Shown here piece by piece: positions 42,997 through 52,733 of a stretch of DNA of 64,000 nt (positions are counted from its first letter, which is position 1; each line of letters begins with the position of its first letter). The notes below the pieces were generated by a model. The model made no database searches and was not told the origin of the DNA. It worked only from the letters and a program-made list of their open reading frames with translations. The stretch covers positions 1 through 64,000 of the forward strand of contig JAJPIZ010000040.1 in the NCBI GenBank assembly GCA_021324435.1, read 5' to 3'. Source of the stretch: Anaerolineae bacterium. GTDB taxonomy: Bacteria; Chloroflexota; Anaerolineae; Anaerolineales; Villigracilaceae. Both the position numbers and the translations under genes were made by a program.

Positions 42997-44391
42997 CTAT
43001 TTCCAAAACTGCGGCAGATATTCTTTGTAACTGATCAGATAATCATCTAAAATTTTTCTTGCCGCATCAATATCCGTGATGACCGGATCGAGCAGAAGAC
43101 ATTGCAAAGCCTTCTCGCGATTTCCTTCGACTGCCGCGTCTACACATAATTGAGCGACGGTTATCTCGCGGCGGCAGAGTTCCGCGATGGGATCAGGCAA
43201 CGCGCCGACGTGCACCGGGTGCACTCCCGCGCCATCCACCATGATCGGCGTTTCGACTGTCGCGCCGAGCGGCAAGTTAGAGATTTGTCCTTCGTTGGGT
43301 AAATTCGCCGCGAGATGATAATGTATGCCCGCCGCGGCGATGTTCTCGATCATTTCGAGCGCGCCTTCGGAATCGGTATCGAGTAAACTCTCGATGACCA
43401 TGTTGCCATTCGCCATTTCGTTCAAACGATCCAATTCGAACTCGCGCACCGCGGCAAACAAATCCCAATCGTAAAGTTTGATGTCATACTTTTCCCACGG
43501 CCTGGTTTGCGGATCGGACACCCACGGCAGATATTCACACAAATGTGTATCGCCGGGGACAGGGAACAAACCAAAGGCGGAGAAAATGTCCCTCGTGAGC
43601 GGCTCAAATTTCGGGTCCAATTCAAGGAAGCGTTGGCGTAAGAGCGGATAAAGATCATCGCCCGTTTTCCGGTCGCGGATGGAAAGAATCCAACTGAAGT
43701 GATTCAATCCCGCGGCGCGAATATCGAAGAGCGGCACGGCCTGCTTCTTGATCTGTTCCTGCGCGGCGGCCTGATCCACCGCGGCGTGCATGCCGGTGAG
43801 TTCGGGCGGCACTTGGATGCCATACTCTTTTGCGAGCGCCACGCCGACCATGGTGTAGCCGATAAAAATTTGATGACACAAACCCACTGCCTTGATTTTG
43901 CTGTGACGATTGACCGCATCGCAGATGCGAATCATTGGATTGGTGAAGTTGACGAACCACGCGTCGGGGCAAATCTCTTCCATGTCATGCGCGATTTCCA
44001 TCACCGGGCCAATGTTGCGCGCCGCGTGCGCGAAACCGCCGGGGCCGCCGTTCTCCGCGTACGGCTGACGCACGCCATACTTGATCGGGATTTCGAAATC
44101 TTTTCGCCACAAGCCCTCGCGCGCGCCGACTTCAATGGATGAGACGACAAACTGCGCGCCCTCCAATGCTTCTTTATGATGCGTATGCGCGCTGACGTGA
44201 AACCCCGCCTCCCACTCCGCGTTGAGGCGGTTCGCCAGACGATGGACGATGTCGAGGCTTTGAGCGTTTCGATCCACCAGCGCCAGCGATGAGCCGCGCA
44301 ATTTCTTCGAGCGCAGAATGGCCGAGAGGGTGTTCTCGCCGAACGAAGCGCTTCCCGCGCCGATGACGACGATTTTGGTTGGGAGGGGCAT
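42997..44391 (-). CDS. GH4 family NAD-dependent glycosidase
   Basis: The 464-residue protein begins with a Rossmann NAD motif KIVVIGAGSASFG (6-18), then SSIEVGAREGLWRKDFEIP, NFTNPMIRICDAVNR and GLCH (about 168-171), where Cys and the later His (AAGLNHFSW) are the metal ligands of family GH4. These enzymes hydrolyse alpha-glucosides or galactosides through an NAD-assisted redox mechanism. Anomeric and sugar specificity cannot be told. Length is normal. It neighbours the ChbG-like deacetylase. Confidence 0.9.
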   Translation of the reverse strand: MPLPTKIVVIGAGSASFGENTLSAILRSKKLRGSSLALVDRNAQSLDIVHRLANRLNAEWEAGFHVSAHTHHKEALEGAQFVVSSIEVGAREGLWRKDFEIPIKYGVRQPYAENGGPGGFAHAARNIGPVMEIAHDMEEICPDAWFVNFTNPMIRICDAVNRHSKIKAVGLCHQIFIGYTMVGVALAKEYGIQVPPELTGMHAAVDQAAAQEQIKKQAVPLFDIRAAGLNHFSWILSIRDRKTGDDLYPLLRQRFLELDPKFEPLTRDIFSAFGLFPVPGDTHLCEYLPWVSDPQTRPWEKYDIKLYDWDLFAAVREFELDRLNEMANGNMVIESLLDTDSEGALEMIENIAAAGIHYHLAANLPNEGQISNLPLGATVETPIMVDGAGVHPVHVGALPDPIAELCRREITVAQLCVDAAVEGNREKALQCLLLDPVITDIDAARKILDDYLISYKEYLPQFWK

Positions 44392-44441
44392 GAAGTTTTC
44401 CTTTGGATGATTGGATTGTTTGTATTTTACGTCAAATTAGA

Positions 44442-44473
44442 ATCAAACGCCCGAACACTTTTGTGCTCGGGCG
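44442..44473 (-). terminator. Rho-independent terminator after the export operon
   Basis: 11-bp stem with one G-T type mismatch (cgcccgaacac / gtgctcgggcg), minus-strand tail TTTGATTC; 20 bases past the adaptor stop. Confidence 0.8.
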
Positions 44474-44492
44474 TGATCGTTATTGCCTGTTG

Positions 44493-45278
44493 TTATTTTG
44501 TTTGTATCTCCACATCCACGCTCATGCCCCACAACAAACCTTGAGGCTGGGAATCCAATTCAATGGTGACTTTATAAACGACGTCTCCGCCAACTTTATC
44601 GGCCATCGGTGAAATGGCAATGACCTTGCCATCAAAAGTCTGGTTCAAGGCTTTGATGTTCACCTTTACGCCCTGGCCAATTTTCACATTCACGATGTCG
44701 CGTTCGCTCAGGTCGGTGGTTTCGATTTGCAGATGATTCAAATCGGCCAGCACGAGCACAACTTGTCCCGGCGTGGCTGTATCGCCTGCCGTCACGTTGA
44801 GCGCGGTAACTGTTCCGTCAAATGGAGCAACGAGGGTGGCCTGTGCCAGCGCGGCTTTGGCCGAGTCGAGCGCGCCTTGTGCGGCCTGCACTTGTCCCTG
44901 CGCGGCCTCGCGACGCTCGCGGACCTCGCCCTGACGCGTGAGCAGATCGAGGTTGGCTTGCGCGGCTTTGAGGTTGCCCTCTGCGCGCGTGACTTCGGCG
45001 GTCAATGCAGTCGTGTCGAGCGCGAGGAGCGCGTCGCCGGATTTCACTGCATCGCCCACTTTGACGTTCACGGTTTGGATGCGTCCGAGGAGAGTGAAGG
45101 CCATTTCGATATGTTGTGCTGGGATGACTTCGCCTGAGGCCGAGACTCCGCCGCTCAAGGCGGAGGCCGGTTGCGGGTTCAGCACGACCGTGGGAATGGC
45201 TGTGGGAGTTGAGACCGAGCCGCAAGCGGTCATTGTCAGTGTGAAGATTGTCAGTACGATGAGAAGTATTGTCTTCAT
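44493..45278 (-). CDS. HlyD/MacA-type periplasmic adaptor lipoprotein
   Basis: The 261-residue protein has a lipoprotein signal (MTAC, Cys19), a barrel-sandwich start (GEVIPAQHIEMAF, GRIQTVNVKVGDAVKSGDALLALD), an alpha-hairpin (about 90-140, rich in Ala, Gln and Glu) and the second half LVAPFDGTVTALNVTAGD. It links an exporter ATPase/permease to the outside. It is last in an operon with an ABC ATPase and two FtsX-type permeases. The alpha-hairpin is short, as fits a monoderm or an envelope without TolC. Confidence 0.88.
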   Translation of the reverse strand: MKTILLIVLTIFTLTMTACGSVSTPTAIPTVVLNPQPASALSGGVSASGEVIPAQHIEMAFTLLGRIQTVNVKVGDAVKSGDALLALDTTALTAEVTRAEGNLKAAQANLDLLTRQGEVRERREAAQGQVQAAQGALDSAKAALAQATLVAPFDGTVTALNVTAGDTATPGQVVLVLADLNHLQIETTDLSERDIVNVKIGQGVKVNIKALNQTFDGKVIAISPMADKVGGDVVYKVTIELDSQPQGLLWGMSVDVEIQTK

Positions 45279-45285
45279 TCCAGCC

Positions 45286-45978
45286 TCATGCCTTGGCTGA
45301 GTTGCCGTTTTCCACGATCATTCCATCGCGCAGGGTGACGACTCGATTTGCATATTTGATCACGCGGGGATCGTGTGTGGCGAAGACAAAGGTCACGCCG
45401 GTCTCCTTGTTGAGTTTCTGCATGATCTCCATCACCTGCTTGCCGTTCTCGGTGTCGAGATTCGCAGTGGGTTCGTCGGCCAGAATCATGCTGGGTCTGA
45501 TGGACAGTGCGCGCGCAACGGCCACGCGTTGTTGTTGTCCGCCGCTGAGTTGATCGGGGCGGTGATGGGCGCGGTCGCTGAGGCCAACCGCCTCGAGCAT
45601 TTCATTTACGCGCGCTTTGCGCTCAGCAGGTTTCATGCCGTTGAGCAGAAGAGGCAGTTCGACGTTTTCGTATGCCGTCAGCGTGGGGATGAGCGCGAAG
45701 AACTGAAAGATGAATCCAATGGTTCCTTTGCGCAGATCCGCCCGCTGGTCCCGATTGAGGCGGGTGGCATCTTTTCCATTGATGAAGACGCTTCCGCTCG
45801 TCGGCTGATCGAGCAGGCCGATCAATTGCAGGAGAGTCGTCTTGCCCGATCCCGATGGCCCGACCAAAGCCGTGAATTCTCCGCTCTCGATGGTTAAGTC
45901 CACACCGCGCAGGGCTTTGGTTTCCACCTCGCCGATCTTGAACGTGCGTGTTGCGTTGATAACTTTTGTAACTTCCAT
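45286..45978 (-). CDS. ABC transporter ATPase, MacB/LolD type
   Basis: The 230-residue ATPase starts at the ATG at 45978 (MEVTKVINA) after GGAGACTAAA. Walker [10 protein letters not shown] (40-48), Q-loop [18 protein letters not shown], signature LSGGQQQR (144-151) and Walker [13 protein letters not shown]. This subtype drives mechanotransmission by FtsX-like permeases rather than classic transport. It overlaps no gene, but starts two bases before the end of the permease upstream. Confidence 0.93.
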   Translation of the reverse strand: MEVTKVINATRTFKIGEVETKALRGVDLTIESGEFTALVGPSGSGKTTLLQLIGLLDQPTSGSVFINGKDATRLNRDQRADLRKGTIGFIFQFFALIPTLTAYENVELPLLLNGMKPAERKARVNEMLEAVGLSDRAHHRPDQLSGGQQQRVAVARALSIRPSMILADEPTANLDTENGKQVMEIMQKLNKETGVTFVFATHDPRVIKYANRVVTLRDGMIVENGNSAKA

Positions 45979-45979
45979 T

Positions 45980-47200
45980 TTAGTCTCCAATTCCATGTAA
46001 AGCTTCGACCGGCTCCATGCGCGCCGCCATCAAGGCGGGATAGAGCGAGGCAATCAGGGTAATGACATAGGTCGTGATGGTTAGTGTGACCGCGTCCTGG
46101 GGATTGAGATGAGCGTAGATCGTGTCGCCGATCATGATGCCTGTGACGCCAACGTTTCCGATGGGGAAACCGTACTTCTCTGCATAGGCTACGAACAGGC
46201 CGCCGAGGATCAATCCGCCGATCACGCCGCCTGTGGCGATGAGAAACGCTTCGGCCAGGAATTGAGCCATGATGCGGCCGCCCTTCATCCCGATGGCGGA
46301 CAAAATCCCGATTTCGCGCGTGCGCTCAAAGACCGCCATGACCAATGTGTTGGTCACAACGGTAGCCGTTATGGCGAGCACGATCAGATACAAAACAACC
46401 ATGTATGCGCTGGCGAACTTATTGAACTCCACGACCAGCGCGTTCATCGTCTGCCATGTCTCGATCTTGTAGCCGGAGGATTGCAAGGCGGCAGCCACCG
46501 CGTCGGATTGGTCGCGGTCTTTCAGCAGTACAAAGATGGTGCTGGCATGATTCTCGGTGTCAGTGATGGTCTGTGCCTTGGCCAGCGGCATGAAGATCGT
46601 GCCTTCGTCATACAGAAAGTTATTGGTGGTGTAAATCCCGCGGACGATGAAGTTCTGCTCATTCACGGAGCCGTTCGATGTATTCATTAATAGATTGACC
46701 TGGTCCCCGGTGTTTAGTTTGAATTTGTCGGCCAGCGGTTTGCCGATCACGATTCCTTCGCGGTCGTCTGCGCTGATAAATTCTCCAGCGATCAAGCCTT
46801 GACGAAATGGCTGATTCGCGTCCGAAGCCGGATCAATGCCGATGACTTGCACGCCTCGCGAATTGTCGCCGCGCGTGATGATGCCGCTGGCAAAAAGTCG
46901 CGGCGTGGCTAGTGCCACTTGTGGGAGGGAGGTCACCTGCGCCGCAATTTGATCGGGGTTTTGAATCAAATTCTCCCACTTCAGGCTGACTTTGTTCTCC
47001 TCATAGGTCGCGGCGCGAATTTGCAAGTGTCCGCTTTGAATCTTGAGTGAGTTTTCCAGAGCGCCGCGAATCTCGCCTGCAACGGTTGCGGCCATCAATA
47101 GCAATAAACTCACGCCGACGGCGACCGCCAGGGAGGAGAGAATTGTGCGGCGTCGGTTGCGTCCCAGATCGCGGAAGGCCATTTTGAAGATTTGTATCAT
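45980..47200 (-). CDS. FtsX/MacB-type ABC permease (second of two)
   Basis: The 406-residue protein has an N-terminal helix (about 17-42), a large extracytoplasmic MacB core (about 45-270), and three C-terminal helices (about 275-400), ending in [14 protein letters not shown], typical of the family (P-x-EAL). A paralogue lies directly upstream. The two presumably form a heterodimer with the ATPase to move lipids, lipoproteins or peptides. Confidence 0.92.
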   Translation of the reverse strand: MIQIFKMAFRDLGRNRRRTILSSLAVAVGVSLLLLMAATVAGEIRGALENSLKIQSGHLQIRAATYEENKVSLKWENLIQNPDQIAAQVTSLPQVALATPRLFASGIITRGDNSRGVQVIGIDPASDANQPFRQGLIAGEFISADDREGIVIGKPLADKFKLNTGDQVNLLMNTSNGSVNEQNFIVRGIYTTNNFLYDEGTIFMPLAKAQTITDTENHASTIFVLLKDRDQSDAVAAALQSSGYKIETWQTMNALVVEFNKFASAYMVVLYLIVLAITATVVTNTLVMAVFERTREIGILSAIGMKGGRIMAQFLAEAFLIATGGVIGGLILGGLFVAYAEKYGFPIGNVGVTGIMIGDTIYAHLNPQDAVTLTITTYVITLIASLYPALMAARMEPVEALHGIGD

Positions 47201-47209
47201 TCCAGCCTC

Positions 47210-48439
47210 CTAGACGTAATGCAATGCTTCGGCTGGTTCGCGCCGAGATGCTTCGTTGGCGGGAATCCAGGCGGCCAGCGTGGAAATGATGATGACGGTC
47301 AGGGCGCGTGAAAGTAGATTGTTCAGTCCCAGCGTGGGATAGATGCGCGTGGTGACCAGCGCCATGTAGTCGGAGATCGAGGAGAACTGGCTGTAATCCA
47401 AACCCACGACTCCCAGGCTTCCATTTAACACCAGACCGATTGCGATGCCGGCCAGTACACCGACCACGCCGATCATCGCGCCTTCCAGAATGAACAAGGT
47501 GGCGATCTGTCGCGGTTTGAGTCCCATCGCGCCGAGCAGGCCAATCTCGCGGGTCCGTTCGTAAACGGCCATTAACAGCAGATTCAAAATGCCGATGCCT
47601 GCAATCGCGATGATGATTATTCCAAATACGTTCATCACCGCGCCTTTGCGATCTATTGCATTCTTGAGATCCGGGAAATTCTTATCCCAGGATTCGATCT
47701 CGTAGCCGGGCAGGGCCGGGGACAGCGCGGCGATGACACTTGGTTCCTCACCAAGTTTCTTCAGCGTGAGATCAACTTCCGTAGCCTGGTCCGGCAGTCC
47801 ATAGAGACTTTGTGCCTCGGCCAATGAAATATAGGCGGTGCTCTTTTCGGTTGTAGCAATGCCGATATTGTAAATACCGATCACGGTCATCGTGCGCTGG
47901 CGATTCTGTTTGTGGATGTCACTGCCGACCACAGTAATGCGGTCGCCGACTTGAATTTCCATGGCATCCGCCAGCGCTTTACCGACCAGAATCGAATCCT
48001 GATCACTGGCTGAAAGCCAATTTCCAGCGCTGATGTGATTCGCGATCAGGCTGACGGGTTTCTCTGCATCCGGGTCAATGCCTATGATGCTGATTGAAAA
48101 TGCGCCCTCCGGGCTGGTGGCCAATCCGCCGGTGATGATGCGCGGGGTGGCGGCCAGCACGTTCGGCTGGGCCAAGGCGGCCTGGATGACAGCGGATTCA
48201 TCTGCCAGAGGCAGGAGCGGGTTACTGTCAATTTTCTCGCGATAACCGGCCGCGTGGATCTGGATATTGCCGCCCAGCACGCGAATGGCATTACCGTAAA
48301 TGGCCTGATTAAATCCGTCAATGAGGCCGTCATACATCATCATCAGGGCCAGGCTGAATCCCATGGCCAGCATGATGATCACGGTTCGGCGGCGATGCCG
48401 CCAGATATTGCGCCATGCAAGGCGCAGATAGAGTTGCAT
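47210..48439 (-). CDS. FtsX/MacB-type ABC permease (first of two)
   Basis: The 409-residue permease has the same layout as its neighbour: N-terminal helix (about 17-40), periplasmic-like core (45-265), three C-terminal helices with YERTREIGLLGAMGLKPRQI (the coupling region), and a C-terminal ASRREPAEALHYV. Together with the downstream permease, ATPase and HlyD-type adaptor it forms a MacAB-like export complex. Confidence 0.92.
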   Translation of the reverse strand: MQLYLRLAWRNIWRHRRRTVIIMLAMGFSLALMMMYDGLIDGFNQAIYGNAIRVLGGNIQIHAAGYREKIDSNPLLPLADESAVIQAALAQPNVLAATPRIITGGLATSPEGAFSISIIGIDPDAEKPVSLIANHISAGNWLSASDQDSILVGKALADAMEIQVGDRITVVGSDIHKQNRQRTMTVIGIYNIGIATTEKSTAYISLAEAQSLYGLPDQATEVDLTLKKLGEEPSVIAALSPALPGYEIESWDKNFPDLKNAIDRKGAVMNVFGIIIIAIAGIGILNLLLMAVYERTREIGLLGAMGLKPRQIATLFILEGAMIGVVGVLAGIAIGLVLNGSLGVVGLDYSQFSSISDYMALVTTRIYPTLGLNNLLSRALTVIIISTLAAWIPANEASRREPAEALHYV

Positions 48440-48523
48440 TTCTAAACTCCTTTACTCCTGAACATCTGCTCATCGATTCTTGAGTGAAAAATTAAATTTC
48501 TCGCTCGGCTAACTATGAGCAGA

Positions 48524-49012
48524 TTATTGTCTCGCGCGCCATTGGGTCAGCGCGTCTTGATATACATTATGAATCAAGTCGGTCCACTCAATTGTTTTTT
48601 CGAGACGATTGCGTGCAGGGTCGCCGAACGGCAGGGCAGTCAAGCCCTGTTGGGCAAGCTTTTTCAAGAAAGCGATGCCTTCGAGTTCGACCACCATTGC
48701 TTTCTCCCAGGCCGCGGCGGGAAAGGCGTAGTAAGTAGTTCGGTCGCCGGGGAATGTAACCTTTTCTGCCAACGCGCTTGTAAGCAAGAGGCGAAAATTG
48801 GTGGATAGACTCCCTCGACTGACTTTGAGGATTGATGCAATCTCTTCTGCCGAAAGCGGTTCGTGAGCGATCAGTAACACGCCTAGAATTCGTCCGCCGA
48901 TGCGCGGGATGCCAAAACTCTCGAAGTACCTTCCCATGTTTTCAATGAAGTGCGTCAATTCCGGGCTGGGCTTCTTGAATTTGTTTCGGTGGGGAGGATC
49001 GGTGTTTTTCAT
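48524..49012 (-). CDS. GbsR/MarR-family transcriptional regulator
   Basis: The 162-residue protein has a winged helix: GRILGVLLIAHEPLSAEEIASILKVSRGSLSTNFRLL (about 40-76). The start HFIENMGRYFESFGIPRIGGRILG is characteristic of GbsR proteins, which bind small ligands and repress nearby genes. It lies 85 bp upstream of the export operon and is transcribed in the same direction, so it probably regulates it. The 115-bp gap upstream must hold the promoter. Confidence 0.85.
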   Translation of the reverse strand: MKNTDPPHRNKFKKPSPELTHFIENMGRYFESFGIPRIGGRILGVLLIAHEPLSAEEIASILKVSRGSLSTNFRLLLTSALAEKVTFPGDRTTYYAFPAAAWEKAMVVELEGIAFLKKLAQQGLTALPFGDPARNRLEKTIEWTDLIHNVYQDALTQWRARQ

Positions 49013-49127
49013 GGCTAACTCCGAGCGCTGGTTTTACCCCCGTTCAGTTATTTCAGTCAAGACTAAAATGAGTAAAATGGACGAAACTGTGACAAAGATC
49101 ATGCGGACGAAGAAAAGCGATTCCGAA

Positions 49128-49928
49128 CTACGCTTCTTTCTCCGCCGGAACCGGCTGAGGTCTAAACAGGCCGAATCTCGTTCCAAGCATTTTCAACACC
49201 AGCCCTGTCCGCCAAAACGCCACCGCGGCTAGTCCGTGCGCCAGCACTGCGAACAACGGCGGAGTCTGATTGGTGTAGTAGGTCCAGCATTCGCGTGTCG
49301 TTCCCCAGAATTCGAGGAAATATCCAAGCCCTGTTCCTGCGACAAATATAAGGAAGGTTTGGCGATAATCGGTGGGCGTTAAGATGAGAAGCGCACAGAA
49401 CAAAACAGCCAAAATTGTATATGACTTGTCAAATGTAGGCGCAACGAAGATCAGCATCAATGCAAAGAATAGCGTGAAGGTCAGCCAATAAAGGATTTGG
49501 TAGATTCGCCGATTTTCTTTTGGCAGAATAAAACCAAGTACGCGCGTGATGCGGTCAATGGACAACGTCGCGATCGGCCAGGCTGGAACAATCCACAGCG
49601 GCGGACGCTCGGCAGTGTAGTAGCGCCAAAGATTGGTTTGGGTGCCCCAGGCCTCGATCACGAGTCCGCCCACAGTCGCGACCAGAACGGTCAGCCCATC
49701 GCTTCGAAGATCGGCACGGGCCACGATAGTCACCGACATGAACAGGAAGATGCCGATTAACAGCCAGTCCATATAGAGCCACCATGAACCGCGCCAATCC
49801 ACGTACGCCAGATATTCTTCGGCCAGCGGCCACCAGATGTAAATAATGAGAAAAATGACAAGAAAAAATCCGCTGAGCAAAATGGTCGAAGACTTTGTCC
49901 AGCGGATGAGGGGAGGCATGCGGTGCAT
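49128..49928 (-). CDS. Multi-pass membrane protein of unknown function
   Basis: From ATG 49928 (MHRMPPLIRW) a 266-residue protein with about eight hydrophobic helices. Two segments resemble each other: EAWGTQTNLWRYYTAERPPLWIVPAWPIA and EFWGTTRECWTYYTNQTPPLFAVLAHGLA. They imply an internal duplication, with a conserved E-x-W-G-T and W-x-Y-Y-T motif. I cannot name a family. It is divergent from the ROK regulator gene. Confidence 0.6.
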   Translation of the reverse strand: MHRMPPLIRWTKSSTILLSGFFLVIFLIIYIWWPLAEEYLAYVDWRGSWWLYMDWLLIGIFLFMSVTIVARADLRSDGLTVLVATVGGLVIEAWGTQTNLWRYYTAERPPLWIVPAWPIATLSIDRITRVLGFILPKENRRIYQILYWLTFTLFFALMLIFVAPTFDKSYTILAVLFCALLILTPTDYRQTFLIFVAGTGLGYFLEFWGTTRECWTYYTNQTPPLFAVLAHGLAAVAFWRTGLVLKMLGTRFGLFRPQPVPAEKEA

Positions 49929-49978
49929 GAGCAGATTATATCTACTTTGAGCCCCCAAAAGGAAATATTTTTAGGTGA

Positions 49979-50006
49979 TTGACAAATTTTTCCAGTTCCA
50001 TATAAT
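49979..50006 (+). promoter_or_regulatory. Near-consensus sigma-70 promoter of the ROK gene
   Basis: TTGACA (49979-49984), 16-bp spacer, TATAAT (50001-50006), both perfect consensus boxes. Confidence 0.8.
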
Positions 50007-50010
50007 GTAA

Positions 50011-50035
50011 TTAGTTGGTTGCCACAACATACTAA
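50011..50035 (+). promoter_or_regulatory. Probable ROK-repressor operator
   Basis: A 25-bp imperfect inverted repeat TTAGT-TG-GTTG-CCA-CAAC-AT-ACTAA lies between the -10 box and the start codon. Its left ten bases recur inverted before the solute-binding gene (51329-51338). Confidence 0.7.
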
Positions 50036-50041
50036 CCCACG

Positions 50042-51280
50042 ATGGAATCCAAAAATACAGCCGATCAGGCCTTTGTTCGCGAGATGAACTTATCGTCTGT
50101 GCTTCGCTTGATTTTCAACGAGGCTCCATTGTCACGCGCCCAACTGGCCACCAAAACTGGGCTTAATAAATCCACAATCTCAAGCCTAGTGGAGGATTTG
50201 CTGGATCGCCAACTAATCCATGAGACCGGTATCAATTCAGCAGGCACTGGCAGACCAGCCACCTTGATCGAGATCAACCCCAAGGCCGGTTGTATTGTGG
50301 GAGTTGAATTGGGCGTTGATTTCGTTGCGGCTGTAGTGACCGACTTCATGGGCAGTATTCTCTGGCGCAAACAAGTTGGCGCGGACCCGGCCGCGGCGCA
50401 GGAGAAAACGCTGGATCAAACTCTGGCGCTTGTCCAGGAAGCCCTCGTTGCTTGCCGTGATGTCAACCTGCCGATCCTTGGCCTCGGTCTCGCCACGCCG
50501 GGAACGGTTGACTTGAACGATGGGGTTTTGATCTTTGCCCCGAACCTGCATTGGCATAATATTCCTCTGCGAAAAATTTTTTCAGAGCCTACAGGACTGA
50601 AAGTCTTTGTTGAGAACGATGCAAATGCCGCCGCGGTTGCCGAGCATTTATTTGGGACCGCCCGCCGACTTAAAGACTTCATCTTTGTGTTCGCGGGTAT
50701 CGGTTTGGGAGGAGGGTTGTTTCTCAACGGACAGTTGTATCGCGGCAAGAATGGCTACGCGGGTGAGATCGGGCATTCGCCGTTTGCAATGGCAGACTCC
50801 CTGCTTACACCATGTCATTGCGGGAACCGCGGTTGTTGGGAGACCTATGCAAATCAATACTCGATCATTCAACGCGTTCATGCGCGTTTGGAAGTGAAGC
50901 GGAGCAGCGTCATCCCGGCCTTGATGGCGGAACAGAACGCTCCGCTTTCCATTTCTCTCATTAAACTGGCCGCGGACTCAGGCGACCAGGAAGCCATTGA
51001 CTCCTTTGCCGAGGCCGGCGCCGCGATGGGACGCGGTTTTGCAGGATTGGTCAACATCTTCAATCCGGAAAAAGTGATTATGGGCGGACCGTTGAGTGTG
51101 GCAGGTGATTATCTTCTGCCTTCTCTCAAGCAAACGGTCAGCAAACATTCTCTGCCCGAGATCGTTCAGGAGGTAGAAGTAGGTCTTTCAGCCTTTGGTC
51201 GCGATGCAAGCCTGATCGGCGCGGCCGCGATTGTCGTTGATGATGTGCTTGCCAATCCGACACTTGTTGAAAGGAGGTGA
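50042..51280 (+). CDS. ROK family transcriptional regulator (XylR/NagC-like)
   Basis: The 412-residue protein has an N-terminal helix-turn-helix (about 30-55: LSRAQLATKTGLNKSTISSLV), then a ROK sugar-kinase-like domain with GVELGVDFVAAVVTD, ENDANAAAVAE and the zinc motif CHCGNRGCWE (258-267). Such proteins repress sugar genes and are released by the sugar. It heads the sugar uptake operon and likely controls itself and that operon through the shared operator half-site. Confidence 0.93.
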   Translation: MESKNTADQAFVREMNLSSVLRLIFNEAPLSRAQLATKTGLNKSTISSLVEDLLDRQLIHETGINSAGTGRPATLIEINPKAGCIVGVELGVDFVAAVVTDFMGSILWRKQVGADPAAAQEKTLDQTLALVQEALVACRDVNLPILGLGLATPGTVDLNDGVLIFAPNLHWHNIPLRKIFSEPTGLKVFVENDANAAAVAEHLFGTARRLKDFIFVFAGIGLGGGLFLNGQLYRGKNGYAGEIGHSPFAMADSLLTPCHCGNRGCWETYANQYSIIQRVHARLEVKRSSVIPALMAEQNAPLSISLIKLAADSGDQEAIDSFAEAGAAMGRGFAGLVNIFNPEKVIMGGPLSVAGDYLLPSLKQTVSKHSLPEIVQEVEVGLSAFGRDASLIGAAAIVVDDVLANPTLVERR

Positions 51281-51328
51281 TACGAAATACCGGTACTTGT
51301 GAATGTTTCGATACATGCGCTACTGTTT

Positions 51329-51338
51329 AACCAACTAA
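51329..51338 (+). promoter_or_regulatory. Second ROK operator half-site
   Basis: AACCAACTAA is the exact reverse complement of the ten bases at 50011-50020 (TTAGTTGGTT), 16 bases before the solute-binding gene start. Confidence 0.6.
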
Positions 51339-51354
51339 AAAGGAGAAGAACACC

Positions 51355-52650
51355 ATGTCTAAGAAAAACCTGTACAGCCTGTTAGCTGTACTCCTTGTGG
51401 CCGCCACAGTGCTTTCTGCGTGCGGCCCGAAGGCTACTCCGGCCCCTACCAGTACTCAGGTAGAAATTTTCTCCTGGTGGGTGGGTGGCGGCGAGGCCGC
51501 CGGCCTCGCGGCAATGCAAAAGGTTTTTGAAGCCAAATATCCGAGCATCAAATTTGTGAACGCGGCGGTTGCTGGCGGTTCGGGTACCAATGCTCGCGCG
51601 GTGTTGGCTACCCGCCTTTCGGCTGGCGATCCGCCTGATTCCTGGCAGGCCCACGCGGGTCAGGAAATCATTGGTACGTATGTGGCGGCTCATCAGGTTG
51701 CCCCATTGGATGACTTCTTCAAGTCAACCGGCTTTGGCAATGTTTTGCCCAAGACTCTGCTCCCGCTTATCTCGCAGGACGGACATCCTTACAGCGTGCC
51801 AGTCAATATCCATCGCTCGAACGTGATGTGGTACAACCCAAAGGTCTTGCAAGAGGCGGGTGTGACTGCGGTCCCAACAACCTGGGATGAGTTCTTCGCC
51901 GCTTGTGAAAAGATCAAAGCCGCAGGAAAGACCTGCCTGGCCCTCGGCCCCCAGTGGACTGCCATGCACCTGCTTGAGAACGTTATGATTGGCACCCTTG
52001 GCGCGGATGGTTGGAGCAAGCTCTGGCAACCTGGCGCCGACTGGACCAGTGCTGATGTGACCAAAGCGCTGGATAACTATGCCAAGGCGCTTTCCTATAC
52101 CAACAGCGATCACGCCAGCCTGACCGACTGGCAACCTGCCACCAAGCTGGTCACCGATGGCGATGCCGCTTTCAATATTATGGGTGACTGGGCTGATGGT
52201 TATCTTGAGAATCAGCCGCCTGATGGACTGGGACTGAAAGCTCATACTGATTTCGATTGGGCGCCGACTCCCGGCACGAAGGGCGTCTTTGTCTTCCTCT
52301 CCGATAGCTTCGTCCTGCCGGCCAACGCCAAGCACCCAGACGCGACCAATGCCTGGTTAACGGTGGCCGCTTCGAAGGAGGGTCAGGAAGCGTTCAATCC
52401 GGTCAAGGGTTCGATCTGCGCCCGCACGGACTGCGACCCCAAACTCTTCAATGAATATCTGCAATCCGCGATGAAAGACTGGAGCACCGATACGGTGGTC
52501 GGAAGTCTTACACACGGTGTGGTTGCGAATGATGCCTGGAAGGCCAAGATTGATACAGCCTTGGGACTCTTCCTTGCTGATCCAACCAAAGTCGCTGATT
52601 TCCAAGCCGCTCTCGCCGCGGCCTGCAAGTCGGATGGCGCATGCAAGTAG
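51355..52650 (+). CDS. Sugar ABC transporter solute-binding lipoprotein
   Basis: The 431-residue protein has a lipoprotein signal ending SAC (Cys23), a short Pro/Thr spacer, and a family-1 binding domain: EIFSWWVGGGEAAGLAAMQKVFEAKYP and many Trp/Tyr residues. GGGEAAGL and the pattern NIMGDWADGYLE resemble glucose/mannose-type binders of Thermus and Pseudomonas. It delivers a sugar to the two permeases downstream. The ATP-hydrolysing subunit is not in this operon and presumably is shared, as for many CUT1 transporters. Confidence 0.9.
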   Translation: MSKKNLYSLLAVLLVAATVLSACGPKATPAPTSTQVEIFSWWVGGGEAAGLAAMQKVFEAKYPSIKFVNAAVAGGSGTNARAVLATRLSAGDPPDSWQAHAGQEIIGTYVAAHQVAPLDDFFKSTGFGNVLPKTLLPLISQDGHPYSVPVNIHRSNVMWYNPKVLQEAGVTAVPTTWDEFFAACEKIKAAGKTCLALGPQWTAMHLLENVMIGTLGADGWSKLWQPGADWTSADVTKALDNYAKALSYTNSDHASLTDWQPATKLVTDGDAAFNIMGDWADGYLENQPPDGLGLKAHTDFDWAPTPGTKGVFVFLSDSFVLPANAKHPDATNAWLTVAASKEGQEAFNPVKGSICARTDCDPKLFNEYLQSAMKDWSTDTVVGSLTHGVVANDAWKAKIDTALGLFLADPTKVADFQAALAAACKSDGACK

Positions 52651-52668
52651 AATAAGAAACTGCCGTAA

Positions 52669-52705
52669 AAATGGGCGGCTCTTTAGAGCCGCCCATTTCG
52701 CCTTT
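52669..52705 (+). terminator. Intra-operon terminator after the solute-binding gene
   Basis: 13-bp perfect stem (aaatgggcggctc / gagccgcccattt, 4-nt loop). It lies between the binding-protein and permease genes and would give more binding protein than permease. Confidence 0.75.
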
Positions 52706-52733
52706 GAGATGTTGCAATTGTCGTCTCCTAAAC

